Positions 39,718 to 46,915 of a DNA stretch of 46,915 nt are shown here, in pieces. Every line of letters begins with the position of its first letter. The stretch's first letter is position 1. Both the position numbers and the translations under genes were made by a program. The DNA lies in contig JADGNY010000045.1 in the NCBI GenBank assembly GCA_017883235.1, positions 1-46,915 on the forward strand, written 5' to 3'. Below the pieces are notes generated by a model. It had not been told where the DNA came from. It ran no database searches and saw nothing but the letters and a program-made list of their open reading frames with translations. This DNA is from Thermoanaerobaculia bacterium (GTDB lineage: Bacteria; Acidobacteriota; Thermoanaerobaculia; Gp7-AA8).

Positions 39718-42531
39718 ATGCGCCGATCCCTTCTCGCGAACCTCGTGATCCTCGCCGTGACGGTGGCGATAGTGGCAGGCGCATTCGCGTCCTTCCAGCG
39801 CAAGCGCTCCTCCTTCGAGCGGATCGATTTCACCTTCACGCGCGACAACGGCGTCGTCGTCGTCAAAACGGTTGACTCCGGCAGCGGCGCGGAAGCGAGC
39901 GGCCTCCGTCCCGGCGACCAGATCTGGCTCATCGGCGATACGCCGTCGAACGAGATCGAGGGCCTGCAGAAAACCCTCCGGCGGATCGGCCAAAAGGTGC
40001 CGCTCATCGTCGCGCGTCAGGTTGGAACTGAGACGAAGACGGTCCGCCTGAACTACCTCGTCCCTGAGCTGAAGATCGACTACGCCTACCTCATCCTCAG
40101 CTTCATCGGCTTCCTCTACCTGGCCATCGGTCTCTTCACGCTTTTCCGCGGCGGGCGGACCGAATCGACGCTCTTTTTCTTCGTCACCCTGTTGTCGTTC
40201 ATCGTCTACGTCTACACGCCGGCGGGCGACATTGATGCGACGTACAAGATCCTGCAGCTCATCGAAGAATTCGCCACGATCCTGCTCCCGCCGCTGACGC
40301 TCAACTTCTTCCTCGTCTTCCCCCGGCCCATTGTCCGCTACCAGCGTCTCATCGCGGCGATGTACATCCCGCCGGCGCTTCTGGCGGCGTGGGATTTCGA
40401 CCTCCTCGTGCTCGGCAACCGTCTGGCCATCGCGCCGGGGTACCGCTCACTCTTGCTCATCCAGCATTGGGAGCTGGTCCACTTCGCCATCTACTTCACC
40501 CTGGCCATCGTGGCGCTGGCGTACACCTACCGCATGGCCGCGGCGGTCGGGAAGAAGCAGATCAAGTGGATTTACCTCGGCATGGCGCTCGGCTTTCTGC
40601 CGTTCCTGCTGGTCTACCTCGTGCCGTACCTCGTCATCGGCTCGGTGAAACCGATCTATTCGACGATCTCCATCCTGCCGCTGGCGCTGATCCCGCTCGC
40701 CTTCGCCGTCTCGATTCTCAAGTACAAGCTGTGGGACGTCGAAGTGGTCATCAAGGAGATCCTGGCCTACTCGGTGACCTTCATCTTCGGCATGATCGCC
40801 TTCTCGACGGTCAATCTGATCCTGTCGCACGTGATCGAAGAGCGGTCGGCGCTGGAGCGGAATTTCCTCGCTTTCACCTCCGGGCTGCTGATCGCCGGTG
40901 TGCTGATCCCGGTCAAGGGACGGATCGAGTCGGTCATCGAGATGTTCGTCTACCGCGACAGCTACAAGCACCGGCGCGCTATCGCCGAGTTCGCGCAGGA
41001 GCTGGCGACCTTCCATGACGTCCACGAGCTGATCTCGATGATGCGCGAGCGTCTTCGCGACGCGCTCGGCCTTCAGAAGATGAACCTCTTCACGCGCGAA
41101 GGTCCTTCGCTCGTGATCTACGACGCCGAGGCCGACATCCCGCGCCGCTCGACGATCATCGAATTCGGCGCCATGCCCTCGGAGGGGCCGCTGATCCTCA
41201 CCGATCCGCGGCTGCCGGAGGGAAGCGAGCTGCCGTGGCAGTTGCTGCGCGCCGGGTATCGCTATCTCTTCCCGCTGCGGAACCGCGGCGAGCTGCAAGG
41301 GCTCCTGCTCCTCGGCACGAAGCGCAACGAAGAGCCGCTCTCGCGCGACGACCTTCACCTCGTCGAGTCGCTCTGCGCGCCGGTGGCCCTGGCCATCGAG
41401 AACTCTCGTCTCTACGGAAGGCTGCGCCGGCAACTCGAAGAGATCCGCGCGCTCAAGGAGTACAACGAGAACATCATCGAGTCGTCGTCGTCAGCGATCG
41501 CCGTGGTTTCGTTCGACGGCACGGTCCTGACGGCGAATCACGCGTTCTGGGAGCTCCTCGGCGGTGTGGTGCCCGGTGAACTCATCGACGAACCGATTGC
41601 CACGCTCTTTCCTCCCTACGACGAGATGCGGCGCACGAAGGCGCGCTCGATCACCACGACTTTCATCAACCGCAATGGTGAGGAGAAGGAAGTCACCATC
41701 ACCGCCAGTCCGCTGAACGCCGAAGAGCCCGACGGTGCGCGCGTGCTCGTCATCGGCGACATCACCGAGCGCGTGCGCCTCGAGCGCGAGCTGCAGGACA
41801 AAGAGCGCCTGGCCTCGCTCGGACTCCTGGCCGCCGGCGTCGCTCACGAAGTCAACACGCCTCTTACCGGCATTTCGTCATACGCGCAACTCCTGCTGGC
41901 CGACACGCAGCCGGACGATCCGCGCTACCGGCTGCTCAAGAAGATGGAGGCGCAGTCGTTCCGCGCGTCGCACCTCGTCAACAATCTGCTCGACCTCATC
42001 GCCAACCGTCCGCGGTCGCGCGAGATGGTCAACATCCCCGCGCTCATCGCCGCGACGGTGACATTGCACGAGGATCTCTTCACGCCGAGAAACATCCAGG
42101 TGCACGTCGGTCCCGTCTCAGACACGGACGTGCAAGGGAACTTCCACGACCTGCAGCAGGTTCTGACGAACATCCTTCTCAACGCCCGCGATGCGGTCGC
42201 CGATGGCGGCAACATCTGGATCTCCGCCGAGGAGAACGGTTCGAAGATCTCGATCCGCATCAAGGACGACGGCAAGGGAATCGCGGCAGACATGATCGGC
42301 AAAATCTTCGAACCTCTCGTCACCACCAGACGCGGCCAAGGTGGCACCGGCCTCGGCCTGGCCATCACACGGCGTATCCTGCACGCCTCGGACGGCGACG
42401 TGACGGTCGAGAGCACGCCCGGCCAGGGAGCCGAGTTCACCATTACGTTGCCAAAGACAAGTAGTGGATTAGTAGATCAGTCGATTGGTCGGTCAGATTC
42501 AGACCAACCTGCCGATCCACTAATCCACTGA
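39718..42531 (+). CDS. Membrane histidine kinase with PDZ, GAF and PAS domains (NtrB-like)
   Basis: Sensor kinase of 937 aa. Order: membrane helix (residues 6-24), PDZ-like domain (about 35-115, SGAEASGLRPGDQIWLIG), about eight membrane helices (120-395), GAF domain (about 425-560), PAS (about 580-690, NIIESSSSAIAVVSFDGTVL), HisKA with phosphoacceptor His710 in GVAHEVNTPLTGISSYAQ, and an ATPase domain (NILLNARDAVADGG, DDGKGI, GGTGLGLAI). The NTPLT H-box is typical of kinases paired with NtrC-type regulators, and such a gene follows 25 bases downstream. The last 20 residues are encoded by an intergenic inverted repeat (42461-42540), so the original stop was probably lost. Confidence 0.93.
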   Translation: MRRSLLANLVILAVTVAIVAGAFASFQRKRSSFERIDFTFTRDNGVVVVKTVDSGSGAEASGLRPGDQIWLIGDTPSNEIEGLQKTLRRIGQKVPLIVARQVGTETKTVRLNYLVPELKIDYAYLILSFIGFLYLAIGLFTLFRGGRTESTLFFFVTLLSFIVYVYTPAGDIDATYKILQLIEEFATILLPPLTLNFFLVFPRPIVRYQRLIAAMYIPPALLAAWDFDLLVLGNRLAIAPGYRSLLLIQHWELVHFAIYFTLAIVALAYTYRMAAAVGKKQIKWIYLGMALGFLPFLLVYLVPYLVIGSVKPIYSTISILPLALIPLAFAVSILKYKLWDVEVVIKEILAYSVTFIFGMIAFSTVNLILSHVIEERSALERNFLAFTSGLLIAGVLIPVKGRIESVIEMFVYRDSYKHRRAIAEFAQELATFHDVHELISMMRERLRDALGLQKMNLFTREGPSLVIYDAEADIPRRSTIIEFGAMPSEGPLILTDPRLPEGSELPWQLLRAGYRYLFPLRNRGELQGLLLLGTKRNEEPLSRDDLHLVESLCAPVALAIENSRLYGRLRRQLEEIRALKEYNENIIESSSSAIAVVSFDGTVLTANHAFWELLGGVVPGELIDEPIATLFPPYDEMRRTKARSITTTFINRNGEEKEVTITASPLNAEEPDGARVLVIGDITERVRLERELQDKERLASLGLLAAGVAHEVNTPLTGISSYAQLLLADTQPDDPRYRLLKKMEAQSFRASHLVNNLLDLIANRPRSREMVNIPALIAATVTLHEDLFTPRNIQVHVGPVSDTDVQGNFHDLQQVLTNILLNARDAVADGGNIWISAEENGSKISIRIKDDGKGIAADMIGKIFEPLVTTRRGQGGTGLGLAITRRILHASDGDVTVESTPGQGAEFTITLPKTSSGLVDQSIGRSDSDQPADPLIH

Positions 42532-42540
42532 TCCACTATT
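42461..42540. repeat. Inverted repeat at the kinase/regulator junction
   Basis: GTGGATTAG (42464) pairs with CTAATCCAC (42520), and TTGGTC (42485) with GACCAA (42502); GATCCACT words recur at the end. The element overlaps the 3' end of the kinase frame. Confidence 0.7.
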
Positions 42541-42556
42541 CACTGATCGACTGCAC

Positions 42557-43963
42557 ATGCGCATCCTGATCGTAGACGATGAAGAAGTCCTTCGCGACGT
42601 GCTCGACGCCGTCCTGCGGCGCGAAGGTTTCGAGGTGGCCATGGCCGCCAGCGGCGAGGAAGCGCTCTCGGTCCTCGACGAGGACGACAGCATCGACCTC
42701 GTCATTCTCGACATCATGCTGCCGGGCATCAGCGGCATCGACACCCTGCGAGCGATCCGCATCTCCAACCCGTCGCTGCCGGTCATCATCATCACCGCCT
42801 TCTCCTCGATCGACGGCGCCATCGAGGCGATGAAGCACGGCGCATTTCACTACATCCCCAAGCCGTTCAAGAACGAGGAAGTCATCCTTACGGTCAACAA
42901 GGCGCTGGAACAGAAGCGCCTCTCACGCGAGAACGAGCGCCTCAAGGAAGAGCTGTCCGAGAAGTACGCCTACGCGAACATCATCGGCAAGTCGGAGCCG
43001 ATGCGGAAGGTGTACGACCTGATCCGCCTGGCGGCGCCGTCACGCTCGAACATCCTCGTTGCCGGCGAGTCGGGCACGGGCAAGGAACTGGTGGCCAAGG
43101 CCATCCACCACGCCAGCCCCCGCGCACGCAATGCCTTCGTCACCGTCAACTCCGGATCGCTGCCGCCGGAGCTCCTGGAGTCGTCACTCTTCGGCCACAT
43201 GAAGGGCTCCTTCACCGGCGCTATCGCCACGAAACGCGGCCTCTTCGAAGTCGCCGACGGCGGCTCGATCTTCCTCGACGAGATCGGCAACATCAATCTC
43301 GAGACGCAGGCCAAGCTTCTCCGCGTGATTCAGGAAAAGGAGTTCATGCGCCTCGGATCGGTCGACACGATCAAGGTCGACGTCCGCATCATCGCCGCCA
43401 CGAACGCCGACCTGTCGAAGCTGATGGCGGAGAACCGTTTCCGCGAGGATCTCTTCTATCGCCTCAACGTCATCAACATCGCCCTTCCTCCGCTGCGCCG
43501 CCGGCGCGAAGACATCCCGCTCCTGGTCGCGCACTTCCTCGATAAATACGCCGAGGAGAACAAGAGGAAGGTGAGAGAAGTGACGCCGGACGCCATGCGC
43601 ATCCTCCTCGACCACGCCTGGCCCGGCAACGTCCGCGAGCTGGAGAACACGATCGAGCGTGCCACCGTCCTCTGCACCGGCGACCGTATCGGCGTCGATC
43701 TCCTGCCCGACTACCTCCGCTTCCCGCAAAAGACCGACCAGCCGGCGATGATCGTCCCGTCGGAAGGTCTCTCGCTCAAGGACGCCGTCTCCCGCTACGA
43801 GCGCGGCATGATCCTGCAATCGCTGGAGATGGCCAACGGCGTCCAGAAGAAAGCCGCCGAACTGCTGCAGCTCAAGCCCTCGACGTTGAACGAGATGATG
43901 AAACGGCTGGGGATCCACGCGAAGTCGAACGCCGCGGTGGAGGAAGAGGTGGGGGTGGAGTGA
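42557..43963 (+). CDS. NtrC-family sigma-54-dependent response regulator
   Basis: Protein of 468 aa. Receiver domain with phosphoacceptor Asp52 (LVILDIMLPG) and Lys101. AAA+ domain with Walker A GESGTGKE (169-176), the sigma-54 loop GSFTGA (216-221) in place of canonical GAFTGA, Walker B GGSIFLDEIG, and arginine-finger region FREDLFYRLNV. C-terminal Fis-type HTH (KKAAELLQLKPSTLNEMMKR). It should activate sigma-54 promoters when phosphorylated by the adjacent kinase. Ala-to-Ser in the loop is a conservative variant. The acidic C-terminus EEEVGVE is short. Confidence 0.95.
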   Translation: MRILIVDDEEVLRDVLDAVLRREGFEVAMAASGEEALSVLDEDDSIDLVILDIMLPGISGIDTLRAIRISNPSLPVIIITAFSSIDGAIEAMKHGAFHYIPKPFKNEEVILTVNKALEQKRLSRENERLKEELSEKYAYANIIGKSEPMRKVYDLIRLAAPSRSNILVAGESGTGKELVAKAIHHASPRARNAFVTVNSGSLPPELLESSLFGHMKGSFTGAIATKRGLFEVADGGSIFLDEIGNINLETQAKLLRVIQEKEFMRLGSVDTIKVDVRIIAATNADLSKLMAENRFREDLFYRLNVINIALPPLRRRREDIPLLVAHFLDKYAEENKRKVREVTPDAMRILLDHAWPGNVRELENTIERATVLCTGDRIGVDLLPDYLRFPQKTDQPAMIVPSEGLSLKDAVSRYERGMILQSLEMANGVQKKAAELLQLKPSTLNEMMKRLGIHAKSNAAVEEEVGVE

Positions 43964-44050
43964 AAGGATGAAGAGTGAAGGATGAAGGATGAAGGGTTCT
44001 CAGCGCATCCTTCATCCCTCATCCTTTATCCTTCATCCTTGACCCCTCAC
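43964..44050. repeat. GGATGAA tandem/inverted repeat
   Basis: Repeated GGATGAA words (43968-44000) face repeated TTCATCC words (44008-44040). They form a long imperfect hairpin that probably acts as a terminator after the response regulator. Confidence 0.7.
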
Positions 44051-44097
44051 TTCGCTCTTCCCTTTTCCCTTTTCACTCTGCACACTTCACCCTTCTT

Positions 44098-46650
44098 ATG
44101 AGACGACTTTCTCTCTGTGTTTTCGTTCTTCTCTTCGCCGCGGCGTCGCAGGCCCAGAATGCCGTTCCGACGCCTGACGAATTCCTCGGGTACACGCTCG
44201 GCGACCGCTTCACGCCGCACGCGCGCATCCTCGACTACTTCCATCTGCTGACGACGCGGTCGAATCTGATCACGATGCAGCAGTTCGGCGAAACCTACGA
44301 GCATCGTCCGCTGATGCTGGCGATCATCACCTCGCCGAAAAACCGCGCCGCGCTCGACACGATCCGCGCCAATGTGGCCGCCCTCACCGACCCGAATGCC
44401 ACCTCACCGGCGCGGGCGAATGAGATCGCGCACACGACGCCCGCCGTGGCCTGGCTGGCCTTCGGCGTTCACGGCAACGAGTCGTCGTCCGCCGAAGCAT
44501 CGATGAACGTGGCCAGCACGTTGCTCAACGATCCGCAGTCGGCGGCGTTGCTGGAGAACCTCGTCGTCATCATCGATCCGCTGCTCAATCCGGACGGACG
44601 CGAGCGCTATGTGCAGTGGTTCATCCGCACGCGCGGCGAGCAGCCCGATCCGAATCCCGACGCCTACGAGCACAACGAGCCGTGGCCCGGCGGCCGCTTC
44701 AATCACTACCTCGTCGACATGAACCGCGACTGGACCTGGACCTCCCAGCGCGAAGTGCTTGCCCGCGTGGCCGAGTACCGCAAATGGAACCCGCAGGTCT
44801 TCGTCGATTTCCACGAGATGGGCTACCAGTCGTCCTACTTCTTCCCCCCCGACGCGCGGCCGGTCAACGCCAACCTGCCGAAGGACGTCGACACGTGGCT
44901 GGAGAAATTCGGCCGCGCGGACGCCGATGCCTTTACGAAGAAGGGTTGGACCTTCTTCACCGGCGAGGAGTTCGACCTTTTCTATCCCGGCTACGGCGAT
45001 TCCTGGCCCTCGCTGCACGGCGCGATCGGCATGACCTACGAGGTGGCCGGCAGCGGCCGCGGAGGCTCGGCCATCACCCGCGATGACGGCACGGTCTACA
45101 CGCTGGCTGACCGCATCGCACGTCACTACACGACCGCGATGGCCACTCTGCGCACCGCTTCGGAGAACCGTGAAGGGCTGCTGCAATATACCTACGAGAT
45201 GATGCGTAAACAGGTCGCTTCGGGGCAGAACACTTACCTGATCCTGCCGAACGCTCCGAACTTCCGGCCCCTCGTCGAGATGCTGCAACGCCAGCAGATC
45301 GCCATGTCGCAACTCGTAGCGCCGGTCACACTGAAAGCGTCGCGCATCGACAGCGACACGACCGATTCGCATCTCTTCCCCGCCGGCACGGTCGTCATCA
45401 GCACACGCCAGCCCCTCGGCGGACTGGCCAACACGCTGCTGGAGAGGTCGCCGGTCTTCACGAAGGGCTACGTCGAAGAGCAGCAGAAACGCGCGCACTC
45501 CGATGAGCCGGACGAGTTCTACGACCTGACGTCATGGTCGCTGCCACTGGCGATGAATGTCGAAACGTATGTGACGACAGCGCCCGTCGCCGGCGAGCTG
45601 CGGCCGTACACCGCCGCCCCGATGCCGGCCTTCCGCCCGGCGCGCTACGGCTACATCATCGACGGCGGCGAGCCGAACGTTTACCGCGCCGCCGGCCGGA
45701 TGCTCCGCGACGGTCTCCGTTTCAACGTGAGCGACGACGTGGTCACCGTGAACGACCGCAACTTCGCCCGCGGCTCCCTGGTCGTCCTCAAAGGCAATAA
45801 CAAGCCGGATGTTGACGCGGCCCTGGAGCGCATCGCGCGCGAGACCGCCGTCCCCACGACGCCGATCGACTCCGGCTGGACGGGAGCGACGAGCTTCGGA
45901 TCGTCGAAGATCCATTTCGTCAAAGATCCGCGCATTGCGCTGGTCGGCGGCCCGCGCGTCAACGCCACGTCGTACGGAATGCTCTGGCACACGATCGACG
46001 TCGATACGCCGCTGCCGCATTCGCTCCTTTCGGTCGAATCGCTGCGCAACGTCGATCTCTCCAAGTTCGGCGTGATCATTCTTCCCGACGGCGACTACGG
46101 CGACCGTTTCGGCAAGAACGCGGAGAAGCTGAAGGCGTGGCTCAACGGCGGCGGCACGCTCGTCACCGTCAAAGGAGCGAGCACGTTCCTGCGCGAGAAG
46201 GATGTCGACATCTCGAAGCTCAAGCCGTGGGAAGCGCCGAAGAAGAAGGACGACGACAAGGACAAGACGCCGGCGACGCCGGAAATGTACAACGACTACC
46301 GCGTCCCCGGCGCCACGTTCCGGACCACGATGAACGACCATTCCTACCTCACCTTCGGCGTCCCGCGCAGTCCGAACGTGCTCATCGAAGGCTCGCACGC
46401 CTTCCTGCCGGTGAGTCACACCGTCGACAACATCGTGACCATTGAGAAAGAGAAGCCGCTCGTTGCCGGCATCGCCTGGAACGAATCGATCGACCGTCTG
46501 AAGGGATCGATCTATCTCGTCAGCGAGCCGTACGGAAAAGGACAGGTCATCACCTTCGCCGACGAGCCCCATTTCCGCCTCTTCTGGCGCGGCACGCTGC
46601 CTCTGTTCATGAACGCGGTGCTGTACTCGCCGAGTTTTCCGAGGGAGTAG
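44098..46650 (+). CDS. Secreted M14 family zinc carboxypeptidase
   Basis: Protein of 850 aa with a Sec signal (MRRLSLCVFVLLFAAASQAQ). The M14 catalytic domain holds zinc ligands His125 and Glu128 (FGVHGNESSS) and His239 (VDFHEMG), the substrate-binding region LLNPDGRER and DMNRDWTW, and the downstream TYEVAGSGRGGSA region, where the catalytic Glu is expected. The C-terminal 450 residues are an uncharacterised region including a glutamine-amidotransferase-like stretch (IILPDGDYGDRFGKNAEKLK, WLNGGGTLVTVKGA) and a Lys/Asp-rich linker (KKKDDDKDK). Such long M14 proteins are common in this type of genome and are probably periplasmic or outer-surface peptidases. Confidence 0.93.
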   Translation: MRRLSLCVFVLLFAAASQAQNAVPTPDEFLGYTLGDRFTPHARILDYFHLLTTRSNLITMQQFGETYEHRPLMLAIITSPKNRAALDTIRANVAALTDPNATSPARANEIAHTTPAVAWLAFGVHGNESSSAEASMNVASTLLNDPQSAALLENLVVIIDPLLNPDGRERYVQWFIRTRGEQPDPNPDAYEHNEPWPGGRFNHYLVDMNRDWTWTSQREVLARVAEYRKWNPQVFVDFHEMGYQSSYFFPPDARPVNANLPKDVDTWLEKFGRADADAFTKKGWTFFTGEEFDLFYPGYGDSWPSLHGAIGMTYEVAGSGRGGSAITRDDGTVYTLADRIARHYTTAMATLRTASENREGLLQYTYEMMRKQVASGQNTYLILPNAPNFRPLVEMLQRQQIAMSQLVAPVTLKASRIDSDTTDSHLFPAGTVVISTRQPLGGLANTLLERSPVFTKGYVEEQQKRAHSDEPDEFYDLTSWSLPLAMNVETYVTTAPVAGELRPYTAAPMPAFRPARYGYIIDGGEPNVYRAAGRMLRDGLRFNVSDDVVTVNDRNFARGSLVVLKGNNKPDVDAALERIARETAVPTTPIDSGWTGATSFGSSKIHFVKDPRIALVGGPRVNATSYGMLWHTIDVDTPLPHSLLSVESLRNVDLSKFGVIILPDGDYGDRFGKNAEKLKAWLNGGGTLVTVKGASTFLREKDVDISKLKPWEAPKKKDDDKDKTPATPEMYNDYRVPGATFRTTMNDHSYLTFGVPRSPNVLIEGSHAFLPVSHTVDNIVTIEKEKPLVAGIAWNESIDRLKGSIYLVSEPYGKGQVITFADEPHFRLFWRGTLPLFMNAVLYSPSFPRE

Positions 46651-46915
46651 CAATGCCATCCTGACGGTGACGCGCAGCGGCACCTGTCAGGATCTCCGGT
46701 GAGGCCGCACTTGAGTTGGGAGTCCCATCCTGCGGCGGAGCGCGCAGGATCTCCGGTGGCACCGCGCGAACCTGAACAAATCACGCATGTCGTGAAGAAC
46801 CTCGCGGTGCCACCGAAGATCCTGACAGGCTCGCTTCGCTCACCGTCAGGATGAAGGCAAGTGGACCTCGCGGTGCCACCGGAGATCCTGACAGGCTCGC
46901 TTCGCTCACCGTCAG
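46651..46915. repeat. Dispersed repeats with 49-bp direct repeat
   Basis: Two direct copies of CTCGCGGTGCCACCGNAGAT continuing to CTCACCGTCAG (46801-46849 and 46867-46915, period 66). Inverted, diverged pieces (CCATCCTGACGGTGAC, GTCAGGATCTCCGGTG) lie at 46655-46760. No gene; the repeat may continue beyond the window. Confidence 0.85.

Overview
The window is about 47 kb of GC-rich (roughly 60%) bacterial chromosome. It combines ordinary housekeeping-type genes with a broken-up accessory core. Several traits suggest an Acidobacteriota-like, Gram-negative soil or sediment bacterium: membrane Ser/Thr kinases with TPR tails, an OmpR-type winged-helix/FHA fusion, an NtrB/NtrC pair with a PDZ-bearing sensor, a large M14 peptidase, Uma2 genes and many dispersed intergenic repeats. 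The phylum is an inference only; no rRNA, tRNA or ribosomal protein gene is present.

Layout. 1-6 kb: the 3' end of a nitric oxide reductase gene; a lower-GC secreted protein; a small metal cluster (VIT transporter, a 46-aa metallothionein, a decayed P-type ATPase); an AI-2E family permease and a lipoprotein. 6-13.3 kb: YihY membrane protein, pentapeptide lipoprotein, CHASE3 sensor-like protein with a small partner, a polysaccharide-type ABC exporter (ATPase and permease) beside a collapsed glycosyltransferase gene, and a Tat-exported flavin amine oxidase. 13.4-16.2 kb: a regulatory block of two short reverse-strand regulators (S24-like and HTH), a forward HTH gene and TPR gene in tandem, a terminator, and a convergent 57-aa secreted peptide. 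16.2-17.4 kb: gene-free repeats, including a 53-bp inverted repeat and an array of 21-nt palindromic units. 17.4-19.7 kb: a protealysin-type M4 metallopeptidase between two unknown proteins. 20-23.7 kb: a two-gene DNA methyltransferase/nuclease module. 23.8-28 kb: gene fragments, a PepSY-like protein, an ABC-2 exporter and a Uma2 gene.

28.4-36.9 kb is the most unusual part. Here winged-helix/FHA regulators, Ser/Thr kinases, an ECF sigma factor and short hairpin elements of the form GGTAGGG-N16-ACTCTCC surround genes for an MVL-type mannan-binding lectin, a GH18 endoglycosidase-like protein, a lipocalin-like protein and a secreted-looking beta protein. The regulatory module is present about twice; the second copy is broken by deletions and rearrangements. 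A second 21-nt array lies at 37.3-37.7 kb.

38-46.9 kb: gene remnants, then an intact PDZ/GAF/PAS histidine kinase with its NtrC-type sigma-54 activator, and a large M14 metallocarboxypeptidase, separated by inverted and direct repeats.

The strongest candidates for undescribed systems are the split HTH + TPR + secreted-peptide locus (14.2-16.2 kb), the FHA/kinase/hairpin-element regulon with its glycan-targeting products (28.4-36.9 kb), and the paired 21-nt palindromic arrays.
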